Positions 1-7,709 of a stretch of 64,000 nucleotides of DNA are shown here, piece after piece; position 1 is the first letter of the stretch; every line of letters starts with the position of its first letter. Source of the DNA: Rhodococcus sp. WMMA185 (GTDB lineage Bacteria; Actinomycetota; Actinomycetes; Mycobacteriales; Mycobacteriaceae); assembly GCF_001767395.1 (NCBI RefSeq), contig NZ_CP017014.1, positions 3,737,012 to 3,801,011 on the forward strand, written 5' to 3'. The notes under the pieces are model-generated. The model made no database searches. It was not told the origin of the DNA and worked only from the letters and a program-made list of their open reading frames with translations. The position numbers were made by a program, and so were the translations under genes.

Positions 1-1
1 C

Positions 2-265
2 AACTGCGGGACGATGCTCTTCAGGGCCGGCGAACTCGACACCAAGAACTTCGACAGGGCGATATGGCCAGATGGGGTTGATCGACACACCAACATCTGG
101 ACTGGCGAGAGCCGATCCACGTACTACATGTTCAGTGGTCTCCCGGACGGCGACTATCTAGTCGCAGGCTTGTGCGGAACCCCCGGCGGCAAGGGCACCT
201 GGATCAAACCGATCAAGATGAAGGTCGGTGACAGCACCGGCTCGTCGGGCAGCTCTGACAGCTGA
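2..265 (+). CDS. secreted Gly/Ser-tailed protein, 3' part only
   Basis: This is the C-terminal 87 residues of a gene that begins before the window. The open frame runs from base 2 and its residues NCGTMLFRAGELD align with YCGAILFKADTDI in the gene at 475-1122. The later GLPDGDYLVAGLC matches GLEPGDYIVTADC in the same protein. The two are therefore tandem paralogues. The tail is rich in Gly and Ser. Two cysteines at equivalent positions in both proteins could form a disulfide. The function is unknown; an extracytoplasmic location is inferred from the paralogue's signal peptide. A hairpin terminator follows at 318. Confidence 0.7.
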   Translation, partial: NCGTMLFRAGELDTKNFDRAIWPDGVDRHTNIWTGESRSTYYMFSGLPDGDYLVAGLCGTPGGKGTWIKPIKMKVGDSTGSSGSSDS

Positions 266-317
266 CCGAACGGCAGCAACACCGACTGTGTTGTAGATGG
301 TTGCTAGACAATGTGAA

Positions 318-349
318 ACGCCCGGCCGGGATATCTCGGCCGGGCGTCT
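318..349 (+). terminator. intrinsic-type hairpin after partial gene
   Basis: An 11-bp perfect inverted repeat has arms at 318-328 and 337-347 with an 8-base loop, followed by TCTTGC. It lies 53 bases after the stop of the first gene and before the next gene, which suits a transcription terminator. Confidence 0.7.
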
Positions 350-474
350 TGCACTTTGTCCCACCGGAGCCGACCGCATATCCAAAGGGCGACTGGAAAG
401 CCGTCCAGAACGATTGACACCGGGTAACATGCCCGACTGGCAAGCTCCACGACATCGGGACCTAGGGGGAGTTA

Positions 475-1122
475 GTGAGCAAGACCAGCACCATCGTCAA
501 GCGCATCGCCGGCGGGGGCATCGCCCTTGCCGCAGCCACTGCATTCGCCGCACCTGGCATCGCCTCGGCAGAATCGGGCAGCTCGGGCAGTGCCGGCGGC
601 CTGGGTATCGGCAGTCTGGCTGTCGGGAGTCTGGCCGCGGGGAGCTTAGCCCTCGGAAGCCTGGACAGCGGAAGCGGCAGCGGCAATGGGTCGAGCGGGA
701 GCGGGTCTGGCGGCAGCAGCGGGTCCAGCGGCAGCGACGGCGGGGTCTTGCCGCCCCTGGTGGAGGCAGAAGTCGTGGGTAACTCGGTGAGCATGGAGGT
801 CGAGAATCCCAATATCCACGAAACTTACTGCGGTGCCATTCTCTTCAAGGCCGATACCGACATCACGGATTTCAACAATTCCGTGTGGTCGGAGGGTTTC
901 GATATGAGTACGTGGGAGTGGACACGCGAAGGAGAAACCAGGACATACACGGTCTACGGCCTCGAGCCGGGCGACTACATCGTCACGGCAGACTGCGCGG
1001 TCGCCGACGGTGTACCGGTTGCGATCGATCCGATCGAGGTGACCGTCGAAGAAGCAACCGGCTTCCTCGGCAGCCTCGGCCTCGACAGCCTCTTCGATTC
1101 GCTGGGCAGCTCCGGCAACTGA
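475..1122 (+). CDS. secreted Ser/Gly-rich protein with GSL repeats
   Basis: A 215-residue protein starting at GTG 475, preceded by GGGGGA. An N-terminal signal peptide (basic start, then a hydrophobic Ala-rich stretch ending near ASA at about residues 30-32) predicts secretion. Residues about 33-95 are low complexity: Gly-Ser-Leu pentads (GSLAVGSLAAGSLALGSL) followed by Ser-Gly runs. The C-terminal globular part contains two cysteines and the GLEPGDYIVTADC motif shared with the upstream paralogue. The last residues return to the GSL pattern. No enzyme motif is visible. The GSL tail is shared with the secreted proteins at 21619 and 22932. Function unknown; a surface or cell-wall-associated role is inferred only from the secretion signal. 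Confidence 0.75.
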   Translation: MSKTSTIVKRIAGGGIALAAATAFAAPGIASAESGSSGSAGGLGIGSLAVGSLAAGSLALGSLDSGSGSGNGSSGSGSGGSSGSSGSDGGVLPPLVEAEVVGNSVSMEVENPNIHETYCGAILFKADTDITDFNNSVWSEGFDMSTWEWTREGETRTYTVYGLEPGDYIVTADCAVADGVPVAIDPIEVTVEEATGFLGSLGLDSLFDSLGSSGN

Positions 1123-1187
1123 GAATCAACCACAATACCGACCATGTCGTAGATGATCGGTCGTAGATGATCGCTACATCGCTTGAG

Positions 1188-1220
1188 TCGCTCGGCCAAG
1201 ATTGCCCCGGCCGAGCGATT
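1188..1220 (+). terminator. hairpin terminator after secreted protein gene
   Basis: Perfect 10-bp arms at 1188-1197 and 1209-1218 enclose an 11-base loop, followed by TTTATG. It sits 65 bases downstream of the stop at 1122 and resembles the hairpin at 318 in layout. Confidence 0.65.
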
Positions 1221-1259
1221 TATGTGTTCGGCCGGTTCGCGGCAGGGCGAGCCACAACA

Positions 1260-1526
1260 CTAGGACGCCGGAACCAGATGTCCGTCTAGGGCAACCATAG
1301 CCGTCTTGAAATGCGGAGACGACATGTGAGCCGATAATGCACCCGGGTCTGCCCACTCCTCCACCACCACAAATATTCCTGGTGCCGAGATCGATTCGAA
1401 CACGTCGTATCGCTTACAACCCTGTTCCTGCCGAGTGGCTGCCTCGAGAGTCGCGAGCGTCGTGCGCGCCTTCTCTTCAGATCCGGGGTTCGACTCGAGG
1501 GTTGCGACGAGACTCAAATGCGGCAT
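1260..1526 (-). CDS. ABM-family putative quinol monooxygenase
   Basis: An 88-residue single-domain protein of the antibiotic biosynthesis monooxygenase (ABM, YgiN-like) superfamily. Typical features are the beta strand LSLVATLES, the helix EKARTTLATLEAATRQEQGC, the strand YDVFES and the segment FVVVEEWADPGALSAHMSS ending in a conserved His. These small ferredoxin-like dimers act on quinols or aromatic substrates without cofactors. The start was chosen at ATG 1526 because AGGAAGGGA precedes it closely; the frame opens 20 codons further upstream without a comparable ribosome site. The physiological substrate cannot be read from sequence. Confidence 0.8.
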   Translation of the reverse strand: MPHLSLVATLESNPGSEEKARTTLATLEAATRQEQGCKRYDVFESISAPGIFVVVEEWADPGALSAHMSSPHFKTAMVALDGHLVPAS

Positions 1527-2087
1527 GGGTGATCCCTTCCTGGTTCGAGTGCGCCCATCGGGTTGGTGCGCCAATACGCAGCGCACTCTCCATCTTTTAT
1601 ACGGACGGCATAAAGGTCCTTCAATACGGATTCCGTTAGGCGGGAGGCGCGCAAGGACAACTGATCCCGGGCGATTGACTTCCCCACTGCACTAGCAGGG
1701 AGTGCCGGTCGGACACCCGGCCGGCAACGTCTCCGACACAACCGCACTACCAAATCGCCTGGCTCAGAGCCGAGTTCACCATCGCTGATCTGCGCGGGCC
1801 TGCCGTCAAGGTCGTTAGTCAGACCCGAGTGGTACGACTGTCTGGTCTGTTCGCTGTTGTCGATATCAGACGTGCAGAGGAAGTAGCAGCGGTACCGAGG
1901 GAAGGAAACGCGCGGGTGGAACCGGCGGTGGCGTGATCAGCGTCCACGCCTCGATCGAATCGCAGCGTGGCTCAATCAGCAGACATCGGGCACACGCCTC
2001 GAGACCGCGGGGCCCGGGGGCACCGACGAGCGTTAGAGAAGAAACGTGGGCAACAGCCGATGGACGACGGCGGCGTCAGGCAATGAG
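1527..2087. other. intergenic stretch without a supported gene
   Basis: About 560 bases between the ABM gene and tRNA-Ser. Short open frames exist on both strands but none has a ribosome site, family resemblance or convincing codon pattern. A GC-rich inverted repeat (TGCCGG...CCGGCA) lies near 1702-1725. The piece near 1873-1895 loosely recalls the GGAAG/AGCAGC core of SRP RNA, but too many consensus positions differ to call it. Confidence 0.4.
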
Positions 2088-2090
2088 AAA

Positions 2091-2120
2091 GCCCCTGAAC
2101 TGACGGCTTAGATCAGGGGC
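2091..2120 (-). terminator. terminator of tRNA-Ser
   Basis: Arms GCCCCTGA (2091-2098) and TCAGGGGC (2113-2120). Read on the minus strand the stem is followed by TTTCTC. It lies 9 bases beyond the 3' end of the tRNA and is a good intrinsic terminator for it. Confidence 0.75.
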
Positions 2121-2128
2121 GTTCTCCT

Positions 2129-2216
2129 TGGCGGAAGCGGAGGGATTTGAACCCCCGGTCGCTCTCACGACGCTCGCTTTCAAGGCGAGTGCATTCGGCC
2201 GCTCTGCCACGCTTCC
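2129..2216 (-). tRNA. tRNA-Ser(TGA)
   Basis: The minus strand folds into a class II tRNA. The acceptor stem GGAAGCG pairs with CGCTTCC. The anticodon stem CTCGC/GCGAG encloses loop CTTGAAA, so the anticodon is TGA (reads UCA-type serine codons). A long variable arm, typical of serine tRNAs, follows, and the T-arm contains GGTTCAAATCC. The 3' CCA is encoded in the DNA (2129-2131) after discriminator G. About 88 nt including CCA. Confidence 0.96.
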
Positions 2217-2258
2217 GTGGGCGATCTTATCGGTAAGGGATCGCAGACAGGAAACCGG

Positions 2259-2744
2259 TCAGCGGTTGCCGATGGCTGTGCCTATCCGTTGGAACGCGTC
2301 GGCGAGAAATTCCAGTTGCTCCCCGGTGAAGAGATCGACGAGGTTTCTGCGCACACCGGCCACGTGAGTGGGCGCCGCGTCCACCAGTCGGGCGCGACCT
2401 TCGTCCGTGATCACCGCAAGAACACCGCGTCCGTCCTCGACGCAGGTAGAGCGGGTCACCATGCCCTGCGATTCCATCCGGCGGATCTGGTGGGTGAGAC
2501 GGCTACGCGAGGACAGCACTCCGTCCGCAAGATCGCTCATCCGCAGCGAACCGTCGGGCGCCTCCGACAGCAGCGCCAATATCCGGTAATCCGCCAGCGA
2601 AAGGTCGTGGTTGTCCTGCAGATCCCGATTGAGAACATCCAACAGGCGCTGGTTGGCGTCCATGTAGCCACGCCATGCACGCATCTCGGCGGCGGACAAC
2701 CAGCGCGGTGCTGCCTGTTCTGCGTCGGAAGATTCTGCCGTCAC
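2259..2744 (-). CDS. MarR-family transcriptional regulator
   Basis: A 161-residue winged-helix regulator. After an N-terminal helix that begins WLSAAEMRAWRGYM, the MarR core is clear: LSLADYRILALLSEAPDGSLRMSDLA, recognition helix region SSRSRLTHQIRRMESQGMV, wing DGRGVLAVITDEGRARLVDAAP, then a C-terminal dimerisation helix. The start is placed at GTG 2744; an upstream GTG would add 18 residues that do not fit the family. It is divergent from the quinone oxidoreductase gene at 2868 with a 123-base shared promoter region, so it may control that gene and itself. MarR proteins usually respond to phenolics or oxidants; the ligand here is unknown. Confidence 0.85.
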   Translation of the reverse strand: MTAESSDAEQAAPRWLSAAEMRAWRGYMDANQRLLDVLNRDLQDNHDLSLADYRILALLSEAPDGSLRMSDLADGVLSSRSRLTHQIRRMESQGMVTRSTCVEDGRGVLAVITDEGRARLVDAAPTHVAGVRRNLVDLFTGEQLEFLADAFQRIGTAIGNR

Positions 2745-2867
2745 GAAGTCACATCCTAGTCTTCCACCAGACCTTCCCAGTAGGCCCGCCGATCCCAATC
2801 ACCATATGTGACAACCGTGATCGCCCACAGCCTCCGGGCGCCTACACAATTCGCTAGCGTCGTATTC

Positions 2868-3863
2868 ATGTACGCCATCACGATCGATCATCCGGGCGGC
2901 CCGGAAGTCATGAAATGGGCGCAGCAACCCGACCCCGTCGTTGCGCCCGGCCATGTTCTGCTCGACGTGGCAGCGACGGCGGTCAACCGCGCCGACCTGT
3001 TGCAGCGCCAGGGGTTCTACCCACCGCCGCCGGGCGCCAGCGACATTCTCGGGCTCGAGTGCTCTGGGACCATCGCCGAGCTCGGCGAGGGCGTCACTGC
3101 TTGGTCTGTGGGTGAACAAGTGTGCGCACTCCTCGCCGGTGGAGGCTACGCGGAGCGAGTGTCCGTTCCCGGTTCACAGCTGATGCCACTACCCGACGGC
3201 GTGGATCTACTGGTCGCGGCCTCGCTGCCCGAGGTTGCATGCACGGTGTGGTCGAACATCGTCATGGGTGCCGGCCTGTCTCGCGGCGAGGTTCTACTGG
3301 TTCACGGCGGAGGCAGCGGAATCGGCACACACGCGATCCAGGTGGCGGTCGCACTCGGTGCCCGCGTTGCCGTCACGGCGGGCTCCGAGGAGAAGTTGGC
3401 ACGCTGCCGCGAACTCGGCGCAGACATTCTTGTGAATTACCGCGAAAGCGACTTCGTCGAACAAGTCCGAACAGCAACGAACGGGCACGGAGCCGATGTG
3501 ATCCTCGACAACATGGGCGGCTCCTACCTGAGCCGCAACATCGATGTGCTCGCCTCTGACGGGCGACTCGTCGTGATCGGCATGCAGGGCGGCCGCACGG
3601 GCGAGCTCGATCTAGGCAAGTTGATGGCCAAACGCGCCCACCTGACGTCGGCCGGGCTGCGCGGACGTCCAGAGACGGGACGCCACGGAAAGTCGGACAT
3701 CGTTGCCGACGTCACCGCCCGTCTGTGGCCACTGATCGCCGAGGGAGCCATTCAGCCGGTCGTGTCGGCCGAACTACCGATCACTGATGCGCCCCATGCT
3801 CACGAATTGCTGGACTCACCGGAAACTGTCGGCAAGGTGATCCTTACGATCCCACGCGACTGA
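2868..3863 (+). CDS. NAD(P)H quinone oxidoreductase, PIG3-like MDR family
   Basis: A 331-residue zinc-independent medium-chain dehydrogenase/reductase. The N-terminal GroES-like domain has AVNRADLLQRQGFYPPPPG and LGLECSGT, the hallmark of the PIG3/quinone oxidoreductase subgroup. The Rossmann motif HGGGSGIGTHAIQVA follows, then ADVILDNMGG, and a NADPH-type loop. The start ATG 2868 (MYAITIDHPGGPEV) matches the family N-terminus; the frame is open 20 codons upstream. Predicted role: NADPH-dependent reduction of quinones or reactive carbonyls in the cytoplasm. Divergent from the MarR gene. A long inverted repeat lies just after its stop, between it and a convergent gene. Confidence 0.88.
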   Translation: MYAITIDHPGGPEVMKWAQQPDPVVAPGHVLLDVAATAVNRADLLQRQGFYPPPPGASDILGLECSGTIAELGEGVTAWSVGEQVCALLAGGGYAERVSVPGSQLMPLPDGVDLLVAASLPEVACTVWSNIVMGAGLSRGEVLLVHGGGSGIGTHAIQVAVALGARVAVTAGSEEKLARCRELGADILVNYRESDFVEQVRTATNGHGADVILDNMGGSYLSRNIDVLASDGRLVVIGMQGGRTGELDLGKLMAKRAHLTSAGLRGRPETGRHGKSDIVADVTARLWPLIAEGAIQPVVSAELPITDAPHAHELLDSPETVGKVILTIPRD

Positions 3864-3876
3864 ACGCACGCGACAT

Positions 3877-3927
3877 CGCCCAATGTCACACTCGTCTACA
3901 TCAACGGAACGCATGTCACATTGGGCG
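3877..3927. repeat. intergenic inverted repeat, family 1 copy A
   Basis: Arms CGCCCAATGT (3877-3886) and ACATTGGGCG (3918-3927) are perfectly complementary. The element sits between two convergent genes (stops at 3863 and 3949), where it could terminate both transcripts. Its core CCCAATGTCACACTCGTCTA is nearly identical to the copy at 54882 and related to the one at 53734. Confidence 0.75.
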
Positions 3928-3948
3928 CGCAGGACGGGCCCAGCCGGA

Positions 3949-5151
3949 TCAGCTGAGCGCGGCGAGTTCGCTCACGAACTGGTCGATCTCGTAGCGGGTG
4001 GTGTAGGGCGCGAGTCCGATCGTGACGGCCCCGCCCTCGTCGTTGACACCAAGCGAGTCGAGCAGTCGAGAACCGCCATGAGCACCGCTGACGGTAGCGA
4101 TGCGCTTGTCGGCGAGGTGCGACGCCACTTTGTCTGCCGACAACCCGGCGACGGTGAAGCTGAGCGTCGGAACGCGGCTGGGCGAACGCCCGAGGACCAT
4201 GACGTCCGGTAACCGATTGAGCAGCGACATCAGGTGGTCGAACAGGTTGTCATGGTAGTTCTGCAACGAGCTTATGGACGTCTCGAGCCTTTGACTCCGC
4301 GAACCCGTGGCCGACTCGTCGAGGTTGGCAAGGAAATCGATCGAGGTGGTGAGTCCGGCGAGCAGGGCGAATTGATGTGCCCCGACTTCGAGCCGTTCGG
4401 GTCCCCGTGCATACGGGTTGAGGGACACGGCCGGAATGCGATCGAGCATTGCGGGATCGCGGAAGACGAGGGCGCCGACCTGCGGTCCACCCCAGGCCGT
4501 GGCGCCGACGGCGACGACGTCGGCGCCGAGTTCGTTGATGTCGACGTGCGCGTACGGTGCTGCACCGATCGCGTCGACGACCATCAGTCCGCCCACCTCG
4601 TGAATCCTGTCCGCTACGACACGGACATCAGGCGCCGAACCGACGATCGGTGATGCCGCGGTCAACGCGACGAGGCGGGTCATGCTGGTGATGAGATCCT
4701 GGAACTGCCAGCTGGGAAGTTCACAGGTCTCGATCTCGACTTCCGCCCAACGCACCTGGGCGCCGTACCGGCTGGCCACGCGCAGCCAGGGCGCGACGTT
4801 GGCTTCCTCGTCGAGCCGCGAGAGAACCAACCCGGTTCCCAGGCCCAGCCGAGTACTCAACGATTCTGCGAGCCAAGCCAGCAGAACGGCGCGGTCGGGG
4901 CCGAGCACGACTCCCGCAGGATCACCCCCGACCAGGTCGGCGACGGCTGCGCGCGCAGCGTCGAGTACCGCCGCACTGCGCCGGCTGGAAACATGTTGCC
5001 CGGTCGAGGACGAGGCAGAAGCCCGGAAGGCTGTCGAGACCGTGCGTGAGACCGCATCCGGGATCTGCATGCCGGTCTGCGGATCGAGATGAATCCAACC
5101 GTCGCCTAGTGAGGGGATCAGTCCCCGTACACGGGCAACGTCGTAGGCCAT
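3949..5151 (-). CDS. class V aminotransferase-fold protein (Rv3778c-like), PLP lysine missing
   Basis: A 400-residue member of the cysteine-desulfurase-like aminotransferase class V group, in the same neighbourhood as M. tuberculosis Rv3778c (next to bpa and wzm/wzt). The fold landmarks are present: LVLSRLDEEANVAPWLR near 108-124, VVDAIGAAPYAHVDI near 191-205 with Asp193 in the place of the PLP-nitrogen Asp, and a C-terminal small domain. However, the segment where the Schiff-base lysine normally lies (SAYKFFGPH type) reads GATAWGGPQ, so position 219 is Ala. The usual PLP-stacking His in DHEAN is Glu115. It may be a non-catalytic or altered enzyme. The start ATG 5151 was preferred over an upstream extension that resembles no family member. 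Convergent with the quinone reductase gene. Confidence 0.82.
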   Translation of the reverse strand: MAYDVARVRGLIPSLGDGWIHLDPQTGMQIPDAVSRTVSTAFRASASSSTGQHVSSRRSAAVLDAARAAVADLVGGDPAGVVLGPDRAVLLAWLAESLSTRLGLGTGLVLSRLDEEANVAPWLRVASRYGAQVRWAEVEIETCELPSWQFQDLITSMTRLVALTAASPIVGSAPDVRVVADRIHEVGGLMVVDAIGAAPYAHVDINELGADVVAVGATAWGGPQVGALVFRDPAMLDRIPAVSLNPYARGPERLEVGAHQFALLAGLTTSIDFLANLDESATGSRSQRLETSISSLQNYHDNLFDHLMSLLNRLPDVMVLGRSPSRVPTLSFTVAGLSADKVASHLADKRIATVSGAHGGSRLLDSLGVNDEGGAVTIGLAPYTTRYEIDQFVSELAALS

Positions 5152-5285
5152 GCACGACACTCTAAGACCCCAGTCAATACAGCCGACGTCAGACATCGGT
5201 TGTTGTCGCGCCAGTGCGAGCATCGGAACGGCTGGAAAATGGACGCGCCCGCACATCCCCGACCACGAGCAGACAAGATAGATGT

Positions 5286-5867
5286 ATGACGAACTCGGAG
5301 AATGAACAATTCGTCGTGGTCGGCCCTGACGGTCAGCCCACGGCGGCTCCCGGCGAAGCCGGGAAAGAACCTTCGGAAACCGAGTCGAGCGAGAGCGGAA
5401 AGGAAGACCGCAGGGAAACAGTGGCCGACATGGTGGAGCAACCGGCGAAGGTCATGCGTATCGGAACGATGATCAAGCAACTCCTCGAGGAGGTCCGCGC
5501 AGCGCCTCTCGACGAGGCCAGCCGCAGTCGGCTGAAGGCGATCCACCATTCGTCGATCGAGGAACTCGAGCAGGGCCTCGCTCCCGAACTGCGCGACGAA
5601 CTCGAACGGCTGACGCTGCCCTTCACTGACGACACCGTTCCTACGGACGCCGAGCTGCGCATTGCACAGGCACAGTTGGTCGGCTGGCTCGAGGGACTGT
5701 TCCACGGGATCCAGACGGCCCTGTTCGCCCAGCAGATGGCGGCGCGTTCGCAGCTCGAACAGATACGCCAAGGTGCGCTGCCGCCCGGCATGAGCATCGG
5801 CAACCCCCATCCCGCACAGAATCCCGACCAGGGTTCGCAGTCGGGTGGTACTGGCCAGTACTTGTAG
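5286..5867 (+). CDS. bpa: bacterial proteasome activator Bpa/PafE
   Basis: A 193-residue homologue of M. tuberculosis Rv3780. The N-terminus is acidic and disordered (Glu/Ser-rich, residues about 10-50). A helical core follows (VADMVEQPAKVMRIGTMIKQ, then LEQGLAPELRDELERL and AQLVGWLEGLFHGIQTALFAQQ). The C-terminus ends in GQYL, the motif by which the Bpa dodecamer docks on the alpha ring of the 20S proteasome and opens the gate without ATP. Known role: degradation of unfolded substrates such as HspR. ATG 5286 gives the family N-terminus. It is followed closely by wzm, the same order of functions as around Rv3780-Rv3783. Confidence 0.92.
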   Translation: MTNSENEQFVVVGPDGQPTAAPGEAGKEPSETESSESGKEDRRETVADMVEQPAKVMRIGTMIKQLLEEVRAAPLDEASRSRLKAIHHSSIEELEQGLAPELRDELERLTLPFTDDTVPTDAELRIAQAQLVGWLEGLFHGIQTALFAQQMAARSQLEQIRQGALPPGMSIGNPHPAQNPDQGSQSGGTGQYL

Positions 5868-5898
5868 GACGGAAGGAGACCGACGCCCGGTAGGCTCG

Positions 5899-6777
5899 GT
5901 GGCCGTGTCAGCATCCGCTATCGAAACCGGGGCCACCGGCGACCCGCAACCGCCCTCCGATTCGCAGACCTTCCGTCGCGCGTTCAAGGACCTCAGAGAC
6001 GGCTTCGGTCAGCGTGAGCTGTGGCTGAGCCTCGGCTGGCAGGACATCAAGCAGCGCTACCGGCGGTCAGTGATCGGCCCGTTCTGGATCACGATCGCGA
6101 CCGGTGTGCAGGCCTCGGCAATGGGCATTCTCTACTCCGCCCTGCTCAACATCCCGCTAAGAGAGTTCCTTCCGTACGTCACGGTGGGTCTGATCGTCTG
6201 GAACCTGATCGCCGCGAGCATCCTCGAGGGGTCCGAGGTGTTCATCGCCAACGAGGGGCTGATCAAGCAATTGCCCTCGGCGTTGAGCGTCCACGTCTAC
6301 CGATTGGTATGGCGGCAGGTGCTGTTGTTCGCCCACAACCTGCTGATCTATGTGATCTTGCTGTTCGCATTCGGGGTGTGGGAGAACCTGACCTGGGCGT
6401 CGCTGATGGCGATCCCCGCGATCGCGCTGCTCGTCATCAATGCCGCGTGGGTGTCGATCATGTTCGGCATCTTCTCCACCCGCTACCGCGACATCTCGCC
6501 GGTCCTCGGCAGCCTCACGCTGCTGCTGTTCGTGCTGACACCGATCATGTGGACCACGCAGAGCCTCGTGGACCGAGGCCCAGAAGCCGCCAAGCGAGTC
6601 AAGATCGCGGAGATCAACCCGCTGTTCCACTACCTCGACATCGTGCGAGCGCCGATGATCGGACAGCCCCAGCAGGCGTATCACTGGTACATCGTTCTGG
6701 CCATCACCGCCGCCGGATGGACCGCCGCAATACTCGCGCTTCGCAAGTACCGGGCGCGTGTGCCCTACTGGGTATAG
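5899..6777 (+). CDS. wzm: galactan ABC exporter, permease subunit
   Basis: A 292-residue ABC-2 type permease homologous to M. tuberculosis RfbD (Rv3783). An N-terminal cytoplasmic amphipathic region (LSLGWQDIKQRYRRSVIGPFW) is typical of Wzm proteins, followed by about six membrane segments, with LLLFVLTPIMW and a C-terminal INPLFHYLDIVRAPMIG motif. With Wzt it flips the lipid-linked galactan across the plasma membrane. The start is uncertain: GTG 5899 or GTG 5905 are nearest to GGAAGGAG at 5870-5877, and an upstream ATG at 5845 overlaps bpa. The wzt gene follows after 11 bases. Confidence 0.9.
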   Translation: MAVSASAIETGATGDPQPPSDSQTFRRAFKDLRDGFGQRELWLSLGWQDIKQRYRRSVIGPFWITIATGVQASAMGILYSALLNIPLREFLPYVTVGLIVWNLIAASILEGSEVFIANEGLIKQLPSALSVHVYRLVWRQVLLFAHNLLIYVILLFAFGVWENLTWASLMAIPAIALLVINAAWVSIMFGIFSTRYRDISPVLGSLTLLLFVLTPIMWTTQSLVDRGPEAAKRVKIAEINPLFHYLDIVRAPMIGQPQQAYHWYIVLAITAAGWTAAILALRKYRARVPYWV

Positions 6778-6788
6778 GGGAGTAGCCG

Positions 6789-7709
6789 ATGACAACTCTC
6801 GAAGACAACGTTCAACCGAGGCGAGGGTCCATGACGAAGCACGTGAGCATCGAGACGCGAGACGCCTGCGTCGACTTCCCGATCTTCGATGCCAAGTCCC
6901 GGTCGCTGAAGAAGGCGTTCCTCGGAAAGGCCGGCGGATCCATCGGGCGCAACACCTCCGACGTCGTGGTCGTCGAGGCCCTGCGCGACGTCACACTGTC
7001 GCTGAAGGAAGGCGACCGGGTCGGCCTGGTCGGTCACAACGGCGCCGGAAAGTCCACTCTGCTCCGACTGCTGTCGGGCATCTACGAACCCACCCGCGGT
7101 AGTGCCCGCATCCGCGGACGAGTGGCGCCGGTTTTCGATCTCGGCGTCGGCATGGATCCGGAGATCTCCGGCTACGAGAACATCATCATCCGCGGCCTCT
7201 TTCTCGGGCAGACACGCAAGCAGATGCTCTCGAAGATGGACGAAATCGCCGAGTTCACCGAATTGGGTGAGTACCTTTCGATGCCGCTGCGCACCTATTC
7301 CACCGGTATGCGCGTGCGCGTCGCCATGGGTGTCGTGACCAGCATCGACCCAGAGATATTGCTGCTCGACGAGGGCATCGGCGCCGTCGACGCGGAGTTC
7401 ATGAAGAAGGCACGACTGCGATTGCAGGCGCTCGTCGAGCGCTCGGGAATCCTGGTGTTCGCGAGCCACTCCAACGAGTTCCTGGCCCAACTCTGCGACT
7501 CCGCCATCTGGATCGACCACGGTCAGGTCCGGCAACGAGGCGGCATCGAAGACGTCGTCCGGGCCTATGAGGGCGACGATGCCGCCGACCACGTCCGGAC
7601 GACCATCCAGGAGATGGAACGGGAGAAAGCTGGTCTGAGCGCCTCGTCCCCCGCTTCGAGCTCCACGATCGAGCACACCGCCACGGAAGACGAGACGGGG
7701 TCCGCGTGA
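6789..7709 (+). CDS. wzt: galactan ABC exporter, ATPase subunit
   Basis: A 306-residue ATP-binding subunit homologous to RfbE (Rv3781). Walker A GHNGAGKST is at 82-90, the signature STGMRVR near 171-177 and Walker B LLLDE at 191-195. There is no long C-terminal carbohydrate-binding domain as in O-antigen Wzt proteins that recognise capped glycans; only a short Ser/Glu-rich tail is present. ATG 6789 is preceded by GGGGAG. The stop overlaps the GTG of glfT1, so translation is probably coupled. It powers export of lipid-linked galactan. Confidence 0.93.
   Translation: MTTLEDNVQPRRGSMTKHVSIETRDACVDFPIFDAKSRSLKKAFLGKAGGSIGRNTSDVVVVEALRDVTLSLKEGDRVGLVGHNGAGKSTLLRLLSGIYEPTRGSARIRGRVAPVFDLGVGMDPEISGYENIIIRGLFLGQTRKQMLSKMDEIAEFTELGEYLSMPLRTYSTGMRVRVAMGVVTSIDPEILLLDEGIGAVDAEFMKKARLRLQALVERSGILVFASHSNEFLAQLCDSAIWIDHGQVRQRGGIEDVVRAYEGDDAADHVRTTIQEMEREKAGLSASSPASSSTIEHTATEDETGSA

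Noticed and set aside
1865..1960. Possible SRP (4.5S) RNA near a tRNA-Ser
   Set aside because: The GGAAGTAGCAGC stretch recalls domain IV, but the flanking GUCAGG/CCGG pattern and pairing arms are not met. A covariance-model search would decide.
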